Positions 53,491 through 62,132 of a stretch of 64,000 nt of DNA are shown in pieces; position 1 is the stretch's first letter; the number at the start of each line of letters is the position of its first letter. The position numbers and the translations under genes are program-made. A model generated the notes under the pieces. The model ran no database searches. It had not been told where the DNA came from and saw only the letters and a program-made list of their open reading frames with translations. Source of the DNA: Chitinimonas taiwanensis DSM 18899 (GTDB lineage Bacteria > Pseudomonadota > Gammaproteobacteria > Burkholderiales > Chitinimonadaceae). The DNA is taken from the NCBI RefSeq assembly GCF_900119825.1, contig NZ_FPKR01000017.1, positions 1 through 64,000 of the forward strand, given 5' to 3'.

Positions 53491-55011
53491 ATGACCGTCA
53501 TCCGCCAGCAGGATTTCATCGACAGCATTGCCGACAGCCTGCAGTACATCTCCTACTACCACCCCAAGGACTACATCGACGCACTGGGCGCCGCCTACGA
53601 GGCTGAAGAAAGCCCGGCCGCCAAGGACGCGATCGCGCAGATCCTGACCAATAGCCGCATGTGCGCCGAGGGTCATCGCCCGATCTGCCAGGACACCGGC
53701 ATCGTGTGCGCCTTTGTCACCATCGGCATGAATGTACAGTGGGCCGACGCCACCATGAGCGTCGAGGACATGGTCAATGAAGGTATCCGCCGTGCCTATC
53801 TGCACCCGGACAACAAGCTGCGCGCCTCGGTACTGGCCGACCCGGCCGGCAAGCGCAGCAACACCAAGGACAACACCCCGGGCGTGACCCATATCGAGCT
53901 GGTGCCGGGCGACAAGATCGATGTGCATATCGCCGCCAAGGGCGGTGGTTCGGAGAACAAGTCCAAGTTCGCCATGCTCAATCCGTCCGACAGCATTGTG
54001 GACTGGGTGCTGAAGACTGTGCCGCTGATGGGCGCCGGCTGGTGCCCGCCCGGCATGCTCGGCATCGGCATCGGCGGCACCGCCGAGAAGGCCATGCTGC
54101 TGGCCAAGCGTTCCTTGATGGACCCGATCGATATCCAGGACCTGATCAAGCGCGGCCCGCAAACCCGCGCCGAAGAACTGCGTATCGAGCTGTACGAGAA
54201 GGTCAACGCGCTCGGCATCGGCGCCCAGGGCCTGGGCGGCCTTGCCACCGTGCTGGACGTGAAGATCAACGATTACCCGACCCACGCCGCCAGCCTGCCG
54301 ATCGCCATGATCCCCAACTGCGCCGCCACCCGCCATGTGCACTTCGAACTCGATGGCAGCGGCCCGGCCCAGCTGGAAGCACCGAAGCTGGAAGACTGGC
54401 CAGCCGTGACCTGGAGCCCCTCGGCCAATGCGCGCCGCGTGGACCTGAACACGGTCACGCCGGCAGACGTGGCCAGCTGGCAGCCAGGCGAAACCCTGCT
54501 GCTGAACGGCAAACTGCTCACCGGCCGCGACGCCGCGCACAAGCGCATGGTCGATATGCTGAACAAGGGCGAGCCGCTGCCAGTCGACTTCAAGGGCCGC
54601 TTCATTTACTACGTCGGTCCGGTCGACCCGGTGCGCGACGAAGTGGTCGGCCCGGCCGGCCCCACCACCGCCACCCGCATGGACAAGTTCACCGAGCAGG
54701 TGCTGGCCGCCACTGGCCTCCTCGGCATGGTGGGCAAAGCCGAGCGTGGCCCGGCAGGCCTTGATGCGATCAAGAAGCACAAATCGGTCTACCTGATGGC
54801 CGTGGGCGGCGCCGCCTACCTGGTATCGAAGGCTATCAAGGCCTCGCGCGTGGTCGGTTTTGCTGACCTCGGCATGGAAGCGATCTATGAGTTCGATGTG
54901 GTCGATATGCCGGTCACGGTGGCGGTCGATTCGAACGGCACCTCGGTGCACAAGACCGGCCCCTTGGAATGGCAGGCCAAGATCGGCAAGATCCCGGTCG
55001 CCTCGGCCTAA
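53491..55011 (+). CDS. fumarate hydratase class I (iron-sulfur)
   Basis: The 506-residue enzyme interconverts fumarate and malate in the TCA cycle. Cluster-binding cysteines are in RPICQDTGIV, MGAGWCPPGMLG and IPNCAATRHVHFEL. KGGGSENKSKFAML and GGTAEKAMLLAKRSL are class I marks, and the beta half begins near WSPSANARRVDLN. Alpha and beta domains are fused, as usual. A good promoter is at 53431-53458 and a terminator follows. Confidence 0.95.
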   Translation: MTVIRQQDFIDSIADSLQYISYYHPKDYIDALGAAYEAEESPAAKDAIAQILTNSRMCAEGHRPICQDTGIVCAFVTIGMNVQWADATMSVEDMVNEGIRRAYLHPDNKLRASVLADPAGKRSNTKDNTPGVTHIELVPGDKIDVHIAAKGGGSENKSKFAMLNPSDSIVDWVLKTVPLMGAGWCPPGMLGIGIGGTAEKAMLLAKRSLMDPIDIQDLIKRGPQTRAEELRIELYEKVNALGIGAQGLGGLATVLDVKINDYPTHAASLPIAMIPNCAATRHVHFELDGSGPAQLEAPKLEDWPAVTWSPSANARRVDLNTVTPADVASWQPGETLLLNGKLLTGRDAAHKRMVDMLNKGEPLPVDFKGRFIYYVGPVDPVRDEVVGPAGPTTATRMDKFTEQVLAATGLLGMVGKAERGPAGLDAIKKHKSVYLMAVGGAAYLVSKAIKASRVVGFADLGMEAIYEFDVVDMPVTVAVDSNGTSVHKTGPLEWQAKIGKIPVASA

Positions 55012-55020
55012 AGCCGCTGC

Positions 55021-55050
55021 ACAAAGCCCCGTCCGCGGGGCTTTGTTATT
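55021..55050 (+). terminator. terminator after fumarase
   Basis: ACAAAGCCCC pairs with GGGGCTTTGT (55021-55030 and 55037-55046) over a 6-base loop, followed by TATTTCC. Confidence 0.8.
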
Positions 55051-55073
55051 TCCCTACCCGCTCAGGTCTGTCC

Positions 55074-56459
55074 ATGTCCCACCCGCTGCTCGCCGAACTC
55101 GCCACCCTCCTGCCCGCCAACGCTTTGGTCACCGCCGCCGACAAGCTGGCACCGCGCCTTCTGGACCAGCGCAAGCGCATGCAGGGCCAGACCCTGGGCC
55201 TGGCCCTGCCCAGCAGCACGGCCGAGGTGGTGCAGATCGTGCAGGCCTGCCGGCGCCATGGCGTGGTCATCGTGCCGCAGGGGGGCAATACCGGCCTGGT
55301 CGGCGGAGCCACGCCCATGCAGGCCAATAGCCTGATCGTGGGCAGCGACAAGCTCAATCGCATCCGCGCGCTCGACCCGGCTGGCTATACGCTCACCGCC
55401 GAAGCCGGCTGCATCCTGGACGATATCCGCACAGCGGCCGAGAGTGCAGACAGGCTGTTCCCGCTCTGGCTCGGTTCATCGGGCAGCGCACGCCTCGGTG
55501 GCCTTGTCGGCACCAATGCCGGCGGCCTGCAGGTGCAGCGCTATGGCAATACGCGCGAGCTGGTACTCGGCATCGAGGCCGTGCTGGCCGATGGGCGCAT
55601 CTACCAGGGCCTGCATACGCTGCGCAAACGCAATGCCGGCTACGACCTCAAGCAACTATTCATTGGCGCCGAGGGCACGCTGGGTTTTGTCACCGCCGCC
55701 ACCCTGCGCCTCTTCCCGGCCGAGCGCAGCGAAGCGGTGGCTCTGGTCGCCCTGCCCGACCCAGAAGCCGTGCTGGCGCTGTTTGCGCAGGCCAAGGCGC
55801 AGCTCGGCGAGGTACTGACCGCCTTCGAGATGATCGACGCGGAAGCGCTGCGCATCATGGCCAAGCACTTCCCCAGCATCGCCCAACCGTTCAGCCCAAT
55901 TCCCCCCTGTGCGGCGTTGATCGCCCTGAGCGGCGGCGAGGCCGAGCAGGTGCTGAACGAACGCCTGGCCGAGTTGTTGATAGCAGCCGGCCACGAGGAC
56001 GCGGCCCTAGCGCAGGACGGTAGCCAGGCCAAGGCGCTGTGGGCGCTGCGCGAACATATCCCGGCTGCGCAAACGCGCGAAGGCCCGTCGATCAAGCACG
56101 ACCTGGCCCTGCCGATCAGCGCGATCCCCGCCTTTGTGCGCGCCGCACGCGCGGCACTGGCCGAACAATTGCCTGAGGCGCGCCCAGTGGTCTTCGGCCA
56201 TATGGGCGACGGCAATCTGCACTTCAACCTGGGCTGGCCGCGCCGCGAGGATTTCGAGCAGGCCGAAGCACGTGCGAACGCCCTGCTCTTCGACCTGACC
56301 CTGGCCCACGGCGGCGACTTGAGCGCCGAACACGGCATAGGTCGCTTACGCCTCGCCGAAGCCGACGCCCGCCACGACCCGGTCGAACGCGCACTGATGC
56401 GCGAGATCAAGGCCACGCTGGACCCGGATGGGGTGTTTAACCCAGGGGTGTTGGTTTAG
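55074..56459 (+). CDS. FAD-binding oxidoreductase (GlcD / D-2-hydroxyacid dehydrogenase family)
   Basis: The 461-residue flavoprotein has the PCMH FAD-binding domain (VVIVPQGGNTGLVGGATP, LTAEAGCILDDI, LGSSGSARLGGLVGTNAGGLQVQRYGNTRELVLGIEAVLADG) and the FAD-oxidase C domain (GHMGDGNLHFNLGW, SAEHGIGRLRL). It resembles D-2-hydroxyglutarate or D-lactate dehydrogenases rather than a glycolate oxidase GlcDEF set, since no GlcE/F genes are adjacent. Start 55074. Confidence 0.88.
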   Translation: MSHPLLAELATLLPANALVTAADKLAPRLLDQRKRMQGQTLGLALPSSTAEVVQIVQACRRHGVVIVPQGGNTGLVGGATPMQANSLIVGSDKLNRIRALDPAGYTLTAEAGCILDDIRTAAESADRLFPLWLGSSGSARLGGLVGTNAGGLQVQRYGNTRELVLGIEAVLADGRIYQGLHTLRKRNAGYDLKQLFIGAEGTLGFVTAATLRLFPAERSEAVALVALPDPEAVLALFAQAKAQLGEVLTAFEMIDAEALRIMAKHFPSIAQPFSPIPPCAALIALSGGEAEQVLNERLAELLIAAGHEDAALAQDGSQAKALWALREHIPAAQTREGPSIKHDLALPISAIPAFVRAARAALAEQLPEARPVVFGHMGDGNLHFNLGWPRREDFEQAEARANALLFDLTLAHGGDLSAEHGIGRLRLAEADARHDPVERALMREIKATLDPDGVFNPGVLV

Positions 56460-56548
56460 CGCGGATTGCGGCGCGAACCCGCCTTACCGTGTTGCCGTCA
56501 CGTGGCGCTGCGTGCAACGAAGCGCAACGGATACGCGACGCAACAGCC

Positions 56549-56584
56549 GTAGGGCGCCATGAAGCCGAAGGCTGAATCGCGCCG
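56549..56584 (+). repeat. REP sequence left of the transposase
   Basis: A GTAG tetranucleotide is followed by GGCGC...GCGCC arms enclosing an inner AGCC-GAA-GGCT hairpin. The GTAG head, GGCGCCATGA and GAATCGCGCCG match the REPs at 57198-57297. It lies downstream of the transposase stop. Confidence 0.75.
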
Positions 56585-56621
56585 TCTGTCTGGGCTAGGC
56601 GCCATGCGCCCATTTACCGTC

Positions 56622-57152
56622 TTACTCACCCACCTGTAGCAAGCTGGTATCGCCTCCACCCCAATCAGCCACCAGCAAGCCGTCTGCAACGTAACGATGG
56701 AAGGTCGAATAAGGCCAATCGGCAACCCGTGGCACCCAACCATGCTTAACCGGATTGAAATGCACATAATCGAGATGGCGGGCAAAGTCCGCCTCGTCGC
56801 GTATCTGGTGCTCCCAATACCGCCGCTGCCAGATGCCACGTTCCCGCCTCGCTTCCCGCACGGCCGAGCGCCGCTCCAGCAAGGGTAGCCGGCGCGAAAA
56901 GCCCGCCTTGATCAAACGCCAGCGCAGCGCAAAATCGGCATCCCCAGCCGGGAGTTCAATCACGCAGTGCAGATGATCGGGCAGTACCACCCAACCATGA
57001 ATGGTGAACGGATGCCGCTGCTTGACCTCCTGCACCACCTCGCGCAGCTGATCGATATACCGCACCAGCAAATCGTTGCCATGCCGTTCCAGCAAGGTCA
57101 CGGTGAAGAAGAAGGTACCGCCCGGCAACCAGGCGCGACGGTAATTGGGCAT
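56622..57152 (-). CDS. REP-associated tyrosine transposase (RAYT, IS200/Y1-like)
   Basis: The 176-residue protein shows the Y1 transposase pattern: MPNYRRAWLPGGTFFFTVTL, HGWVVLPDHLHCVIELP (the HUH-like metal motif HLHCV), RRYWEHQIRDEADFARHLDYVHFNPVKHGWV with the catalytic Tyr region, and VADWPYSTFHRYV. RAYTs are domesticated single-domain relatives of IS200/IS605 transposases that mobilise REP sequences. Matching REPs lie on both sides (56549-56584 and 57198-57297). Start at 57152 by family N-terminus; no good ribosome-binding site is seen. Confidence 0.92.
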   Translation of the reverse strand: MPNYRRAWLPGGTFFFTVTLLERHGNDLLVRYIDQLREVVQEVKQRHPFTIHGWVVLPDHLHCVIELPAGDADFALRWRLIKAGFSRRLPLLERRSAVREARRERGIWQRRYWEHQIRDEADFARHLDYVHFNPVKHGWVPRVADWPYSTFHRYVADGLLVADWGGGDTSLLQVGE

Positions 57153-57197
57153 GGGGAGAAATGGAAAGCAGACAGCCCATTCAAGACCAAACACCGG

Positions 57198-57297
57198 TAG
57201 GGCGCCATGAGCGCAGCGAATCGCGCCGAACAAGGTTCACGCCGTAGCGCGCGAACCCAGACATACGGCGCGATTCGCTGCGCTCATGGCGCCCTAC
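57198..57297. repeat. pair of inverted REP sequences (BIME-like)
   Basis: A 32-bp sequence starting GTAGGGCGCCATGA at 57198-57229 is repeated as an exact reverse complement at 57266-57297, 36 bp apart. Each has the GTAG head and GGCGC/GCGCC arms. The spacer itself contains GTTC...GAAC arms. Inverted REP pairs beside a RAYT gene are typical substrates of that enzyme. Confidence 0.85.
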
Positions 57298-57316
57298 GGT
57301 GTGCGGGGTACGGCCG

Positions 57317-58474
57317 TCATCTAGTTAACCGCAGATTTGGATACATTGCTGTAAGTGGATTTTCTAAAGATTCTGAATCCTCAAGCGCCTTTCTTGCTTT
57401 ATTTGCAATTTCGGCTTTATAAGTATCTAGCATGGGCACCAAAGTATATATGTCGGAGCAATCAAGAACGACGGTTCTAAATTGACTAATATCAAACGGT
57501 ATTTTGTCTCCCTTCCGCATTATTTGGACGGTTGGCAAGCGTGCTGCGTGCCTTAATGCAAGCTCATAAAAGACATTGGGATTACTAAAAGAAAGGTCAG
57601 CAACTACCAGTTTCGAATTAAGAACATACTCGATTACTTGATTTGTTATTAATCCAGGAGTATCAATCCCGTCTGCTCTAACCACTTTCAATCCGAGTGA
57701 TTCAATTGCCGGCTCTACAATTGATCCTAAAAACAAGTCAGCATGCTTACGCTGCTCTGAACCATCTTCACCGATAGGAGTTATATAGAAACAAGTTCCA
57801 TCAAAATGCGAATTCCCAGATGTAACAGTACCAGCAAGGCTTTGGCTTGTAGAAGCTATTGGCAACTGAGAAGACTGTGGCCTCTGATCAGGCAACCCTT
57901 CCAATGCATGACCTACATCAATGATTCTCTGGGCACCGGAGAGATTTCTTAGTAGTCCTGTGTGCTCGATGTTAACAATAAAAACATCAATAACAGCCGC
58001 TCTGTCTTCTATGTCTACGCCTTGACCATCAAGGGCATCTGTTAATACAGCATGCTGAGGAAGCTTATTACCCCTAAATGTTGTGTAAAGATAATTAAAA
58101 GGATCAATGCCCAATACAGCCAAATCTATTTTGGCCTTGGCTTTTTGATATAGACTTGACTCATCCGAAACGATTTGATAGCCAAGCTCCGTCAATTTAA
58201 GAAACTCCGATGATGCGGTGCCCGTTATTAACCCATATTTAGCCGTATTGGTAACCCAGGTTCTGGAGGGACCACTTTCAGAAGCCTTACCTATTAGGTC
58301 AAATAGTGTAATTCTTCGAATTTGTTGATTGCCAGCATTTTTGTGGATCGCATTCGCAAGTTCTAGCGCATCAGAAAACGCACATGTCGGATATTTCCTA
58401 ACTTTTCTAGTACGTGCTTTCACTGGCTGCTCACTAGCTGGAGGTGCTTCGTTAATCGCTGTTTTTTCGTCCAT
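57317..58474 (-). CDS. AT-rich accessory protein with winged-helix-like N-terminus and deoxyribosyltransferase/TIR-like C-terminus
   Basis: The 385-residue protein has a basic N-terminal tail, then KYPTCAFSDALELANAI and RITLFDLIGKASESGPSR with KYGLITGTASSEFLKLTELG (about residues 28-110), which looks like a winged helix. The C-terminal part (about 227-345) reads CFYITPIGEDG, HADLFLGSIVEPAIESLG, VVADLSFSNPNVFYELALRHA (D293, E304) and KGDKIPFDISQFRT. This is the pattern of nucleoside 2-deoxyribosyltransferase/TIR-like Rossmannoid domains seen in many defence proteins. The ATG at 58474 has AAGGA seven bases upstream. Base composition is near 40% GC by eye against about 65% around it, so it was probably acquired. 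No partner gene is adjacent. Defence is inference. Confidence 0.65.
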   Translation of the reverse strand: MDEKTAINEAPPASEQPVKARTRKVRKYPTCAFSDALELANAIHKNAGNQQIRRITLFDLIGKASESGPSRTWVTNTAKYGLITGTASSEFLKLTELGYQIVSDESSLYQKAKAKIDLAVLGIDPFNYLYTTFRGNKLPQHAVLTDALDGQGVDIEDRAAVIDVFIVNIEHTGLLRNLSGAQRIIDVGHALEGLPDQRPQSSQLPIASTSQSLAGTVTSGNSHFDGTCFYITPIGEDGSEQRKHADLFLGSIVEPAIESLGLKVVRADGIDTPGLITNQVIEYVLNSKLVVADLSFSNPNVFYELALRHAARLPTVQIMRKGDKIPFDISQFRTVVLDCSDIYTLVPMLDTYKAEIANKARKALEDSESLENPLTAMYPNLRLTR

Positions 58475-58510
58475 AACATAGTCCTTCATTATTTTGATTA
58501 GCATCAACCT

Positions 58511-58927
58511 TTATGATGCGGTATCAAACTCAACCGCTACCCAAAAAAACCCATCACTCTGATACCCCCACAACCGATCATGCAGCCCGCTGTAAGCCAG
58601 CAGCGACGCCCAGTCTCCCGCCTCCGCAATCGGCCCTTAGTACATCACGATCAGCCGGTCCGTCGCCGCAATCGTCGATAGTAGGTGGACGATGGCCACC
58701 CGCAGACCCTGACTGCTGAAGAGTTTGATGCCGCGCATGTCGACGGTGCCGAACCATACAAAGGCGAAAAAGCTCTTGCGTAACTGGGTATGTGCATGGC
58801 TGAGGCAAGGCGAGATGCGCTTTTGAACTTGTGGAACACAGACTGCCCCCTGCTTGATGGCGGGCGCCGCTTCGCAACGCCCTTTGGTTTGCCTGCAGTC
58901 TAGCAAAGCCGCGCTGGCGGCTGGCAA
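58511..58927 (-). pseudogene. possible broken reading frame (function unknown)
   Basis: On the minus strand a frame ending LLSTIAATDRLIVMY meets a TAA and continues in the same frame as GPIAEAGDWASLLAYSG, LHDRLWGYQSDGFFWVAVEF to a second TAA at 58511-58513. The downstream part looks like a real protein C-terminus; the upstream part is less convincing. I do not recognise the family. It could be a decayed gene carried with the accessory segment. Confidence 0.35.
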
Positions 58928-59017
58928 GTGCCGGGCAGTGCTCGCTGGAAGCCCGTAAAACGACCGACACCGGCGCTGTACTTAGACTTGGCAACAACTG
59001 GCACCAACCCATGAAGT

Positions 59018-60052
59018 CTATGCGGCAAATCGCGCCAGCACCTGCCGCGCCACCTCATTCAAATCCCCCGCCGGAGCAATCTGTATCGTCTCACCACTGG
59101 CCCGAATCTGCGGGCGCGAGCGGCGGTAGGCGGGGTCGTAGTGTTCAACGATCAGTGCTTCGAATAGCGCGGCGCGCTCACCAGCGGCTAGCAGGGCTTG
59201 CCAGCGTGCCAGCGCCTCCTTGCCGTGCAGCTCGGTCAGTCTGGCCAGCTTGGCGGCGAAGTCGGCCGGGGCGTCGAAGAGATGGGCGTAGTCCTGGCAC
59301 AGATAAGCCACCCGCTGCGCGAGGCTGGCGCTGACGGTGATGGCAGCTGCGCTGCGCAACGCCTGCATCAGGCTTTCCGGCAGGTGCAAGAGGCCAATGC
59401 GCTTGCTCTCGGCCTCCACGAACACCGGCCGCTCGGTGGTGAAGCCGTTCAGGGCGGCCACCAGGGCCGTGTCGAAGGCTTTCTGGCTAGGTTGCGGCGC
59501 ATCGGGCCAGGCGCCCAGCAGCGAGCCACGGTGGCGCGCCAGCCCTTCCAGATCGAGCACCTGGGCGCCCTCGGCGCCCAGCGCATGCAAGAGCCGCGTC
59601 TTGCCGCAGCCGGTATTGCCGGCCAGCACCACATAGCGGTAACGGGCCGGGGCAGCGTCCAGCTCATCCAGCACCCAGCGCCGATAGCCCTTGTAGCCGC
59701 CTTCCAGCTGGCGCGCACGCCAGCCGATCAGATTCATCCAGGCCGTCATCGCCCCCGAGCGCTTGCCGCCACGCCAGCAGTACACGAGCGGGCGCCAGGT
59801 ATGCGGGCGGTCGGCGAACAGGGTGTCGAGGTGCTGGGCCAGATTGCGCGCCACCATGGCGGCGCCCACGCGGGTGGCTTCGAAAGGGTTCTGCTTGTAC
59901 AGGGTGCCGACGATGACGCGCTCGGCATTGCTGAGCACCGGCGCATTGATGGCGCCGGGCAGATGGTCTTCGGCGAACTCGGCCGGCGTGCGCACATCGA
60001 TGATCTCGTCAAAGCGGGAACGCTCTGCTAGGGTCGCGAGCTGATCTTTCAA
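59018..60052 (-). CDS. mnmH: tRNA 2-selenouridine synthase
   Basis: The 344-residue enzyme swaps sulfur for selenium at U34 of some tRNAs using selenophosphate. It has a rhodanese domain (DEIIDVRTPAEFAEDHLPGAIN, VYCWRGGKRSGAMTAWM with the active Cys) and a P-loop domain (VVLAGNTGCGKTRLLHAL). FEATRVGAAMVARN and VFVEAESKRIGLLHLPE are family marks. The likely start is TTG at 60052; no good ribosome-binding site is seen. It diverges from selD, which makes its selenium donor, with only 11 bp between the start codons. Confidence 0.93.
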   Translation of the reverse strand: MKDQLATLAERSRFDEIIDVRTPAEFAEDHLPGAINAPVLSNAERVIVGTLYKQNPFEATRVGAAMVARNLAQHLDTLFADRPHTWRPLVYCWRGGKRSGAMTAWMNLIGWRARQLEGGYKGYRRWVLDELDAAPARYRYVVLAGNTGCGKTRLLHALGAEGAQVLDLEGLARHRGSLLGAWPDAPQPSQKAFDTALVAALNGFTTERPVFVEAESKRIGLLHLPESLMQALRSAAAITVSASLAQRVAYLCQDYAHLFDAPADFAAKLARLTELHGKEALARWQALLAAGERAALFEALIVEHYDPAYRRSRPQIRASGETIQIAPAGDLNEVARQVLARFAA

Positions 60053-60063
60053 GGGCGTCTGCC

Positions 60064-61101
60064 ATGGCTATCAAGTTGACCCAATTGTCCCACGGCGGCG
60101 GATGCGGCTGCAAAATCGCCCCGGCGGTGCTGGCGCAGATGCTGGCCAAGCTGCCCACCGCGCAGGCCTTCCCGCAGCTGCTGGTGGGCGTGGAAACCGC
60201 CGATGACGCGGCGGTGTACCAGATCAATGCCGAGCAGGCCGTGGTGGCCACCACCGACTTCTTCATGCCCATCGTCGACGATGCCTTCGACTTTGGCCGC
60301 ATCGCCGCTACCAATGCAGTCTCCGATATCTATGCCATGGGCGGCACGCCCATCATGGCACTGGCCATCGTCGGCATGCCGGTCAACACCCTGCCCATCG
60401 CCGACATCCAGCAGATTCTGGCTGGTGGTGCGGCCGTGGCGCAGGCGGCCGGTTTTCCGATTGCCGGCGGGCATTCAATCGATGCGCCCGAGCCGATCTA
60501 CGGCCTGGCGGTGATTGGCCTCGTGCATCCGGCGCGCATCAAGCGCAATGCCGATGCGCAGGCCGGCGATAGGCTGATTTTGGGCAAGCCGCTCGGGGTA
60601 GGCATTCTGGGCACGGCGATGAAGAAGGGACTGCTGGATGAGGCTGGCTATGCCGAGCTGATTGCCACCACCACCCAGCTGAACCGCGTGGGCAGCGAGA
60701 TCGCGCAGATTGTCGGCGTGCATGCGATGACCGATGTGACCGGCTTTGGCCTGCTCGGGCATTTGCTGGAGGTGTGCCGTGGCAGCGGCCTGGCGGCGCA
60801 GATCAACGCCGCGCAGGTGCCGCTGCTAGCCAGCGCGGCTGGCTTCGCCCAGCAAGGCATCGGCCCCGGCGCCATTGAGCGCAATCTGGCCAGCTTTAGT
60901 GCCGAGGTGGACTTTGACGCGCAGGTGGCCGACTGGCAGCAGCGCCTGCTGGCCGATGCGCAGACCTCGGGCGGCCTCTTGGTGTCCTGCTCGGCCGAGT
61001 CGGCGCCGGCCGTGCTGGCCGCCTTCCACGCCGCCGGCTTCGCTCAGGCGGCCGACATTGGCATGCTGAGCGCCGGTGCGGCGCGTATCAGCGTGGTCTA
61101 G
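60064..61101 (+). CDS. selD: selenide, water dikinase (selenophosphate synthase)
   Basis: The 345-residue enzyme makes selenophosphate from selenide and ATP. The active-site loop GGGCGCK has Cys and Lys (not selenocysteine). Further marks are VETADDAAVYQINAEQAVVATTDFFMPIVDDAFDFGRIAATNAVSDIYAMGG, AGGHSIDAPEPIYGLAVIG, DVTGFGLLGHLLE and LADAQTSGGLLVS. AAGGGCG precedes the ATG. No selA or selB is visible here, so selenium use in this window is for tRNA. Confidence 0.96.
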   Translation: MAIKLTQLSHGGGCGCKIAPAVLAQMLAKLPTAQAFPQLLVGVETADDAAVYQINAEQAVVATTDFFMPIVDDAFDFGRIAATNAVSDIYAMGGTPIMALAIVGMPVNTLPIADIQQILAGGAAVAQAAGFPIAGGHSIDAPEPIYGLAVIGLVHPARIKRNADAQAGDRLILGKPLGVGILGTAMKKGLLDEAGYAELIATTTQLNRVGSEIAQIVGVHAMTDVTGFGLLGHLLEVCRGSGLAAQINAAQVPLLASAAGFAQQGIGPGAIERNLASFSAEVDFDAQVADWQQRLLADAQTSGGLLVSCSAESAPAVLAAFHAAGFAQAADIGMLSAGAARISVV

Positions 61102-61111
61102 CCACACACGT

Positions 61112-62020
61112 TCAAAGCGCCGGCGACGCCGGGCGGGCAAAACCATCCTGCAGATGCGTAAGCAGCAGGCGCGTGCGCATGGGCAGGTAGCGGCCGCTGT
61201 GATACAGCGCATTCAGGCTGACGGTTTCGGTCTGCACGCCATCGAGTTCAATCGGCAGCAGGCGGCCTGCGCGCAGGTCCTCGTGCAAATCGAGTTCGGC
61301 CTTGTAGATCAGCCCCCATCCGGCCAGCGCCCAGCGATGCACCAGTGCGCTGTCATTGGCGCTGCGCGGCCCGCTGACCGTCACCTCCAGCGCCTCGCCA
61401 TCGCGGTAGAAGCGCCAACACTGGTCGAGCTGCCCGGCTTTGAAAAAACACAGACAGTCGTGCTCGGCCAGCTGCGCTGGCACGCGCGGCGCACCACGCC
61501 GGGCCAGATAAGCCGGTGCGGCGCAGAGCCGCTGCGGGCTGCGGCAGAGCGGACGCGCCACCAAGCGTGAATCGGCCAGCTCGCCATAGCGAATCGCCAG
61601 CTCGACCTGGTCACGCAGCAGGTCGGCCAGGCCATCGCCCACCTGCAGCTGCAGCTGGATGTGGGGATGGGCTTGCTGGAACTCATCCAGCAGCTGGCTG
61701 AGCAGGCCGTGCGCGAGATCACTGGGCACGGCCAAGCGGATCAGGCCGCTGGCCGCCTGCTGTCCGCGCTGCAACAGTGCCTGCCCCTCATCCAGCGCGG
61801 CCAGCGCCTGGCGACAATGATCGAGAAACTGCTCGCCCTCGGCCGTCAGGCGCAGCGCGCGCGTGGAGCGCTGCAGCAGGCGCGCCGCCAAGCCCTGCTC
61901 CAGGCGCTTTAGCGCGGCACTGGCCGCGGCCGGGCTCAGCTGCAGCTGGCGCGCCGCGGCGCTGATGCTGCCCAGCTGGGCAATCGCCGCGAACAGGCGC
62001 AGCTCGGCTAATCCATACAT
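61112..62020 (-). CDS. LysR-family transcriptional regulator
   Basis: The 302-residue protein has an N-terminal HTH (LRLFAAIAQLGSISAAARQLQLSPAAASAALKRLEQGLAARLLQRSTRALRLT) and a periplasmic-binding-like effector domain (about 88-295). It belongs to the CrgA/AaeR-like group by its N-terminus. It diverges from the GST gene at 62133 and probably controls the GST–cupin operon. It converges with selD, 10 bp apart. Confidence 0.92.
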   Translation of the reverse strand: MYGLAELRLFAAIAQLGSISAAARQLQLSPAAASAALKRLEQGLAARLLQRSTRALRLTAEGEQFLDHCRQALAALDEGQALLQRGQQAASGLIRLAVPSDLAHGLLSQLLDEFQQAHPHIQLQLQVGDGLADLLRDQVELAIRYGELADSRLVARPLCRSPQRLCAAPAYLARRGAPRVPAQLAEHDCLCFFKAGQLDQCWRFYRDGEALEVTVSGPRSANDSALVHRWALAGWGLIYKAELDLHEDLRAGRLLPIELDGVQTETVSLNALYHSGRYLPMRTRLLLTHLQDGFARPASPAL

Positions 62021-62036
62021 GCTCGGCCTCTATTTT

Positions 62037-62082
62037 CAATGATAGTTTGAAACTGATTGCATATACAGGCCAATTATCAATG
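62037..62082. promoter_or_regulatory. candidate LysR operator in the divergent region
   Basis: CAATGATAGTT (62037-62047) and AATTATCAATG (62072-62082) form an inverted repeat matching at 9 of 11 positions, in the AT-rich 112-bp gap between lysR and the GST gene. Confidence 0.4.
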
Positions 62083-62132
62083 GCAAAGCCAGGCAGGACA
62101 ATCAGCACTCCCATCAAAGACGGAGGCAGAAC

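Noticed and set aside
60064-61101. Selenocysteine codon in selD
   Set aside because: The active-site position is TGC (Cys) in GGGCGCK; no in-frame TGA is present.
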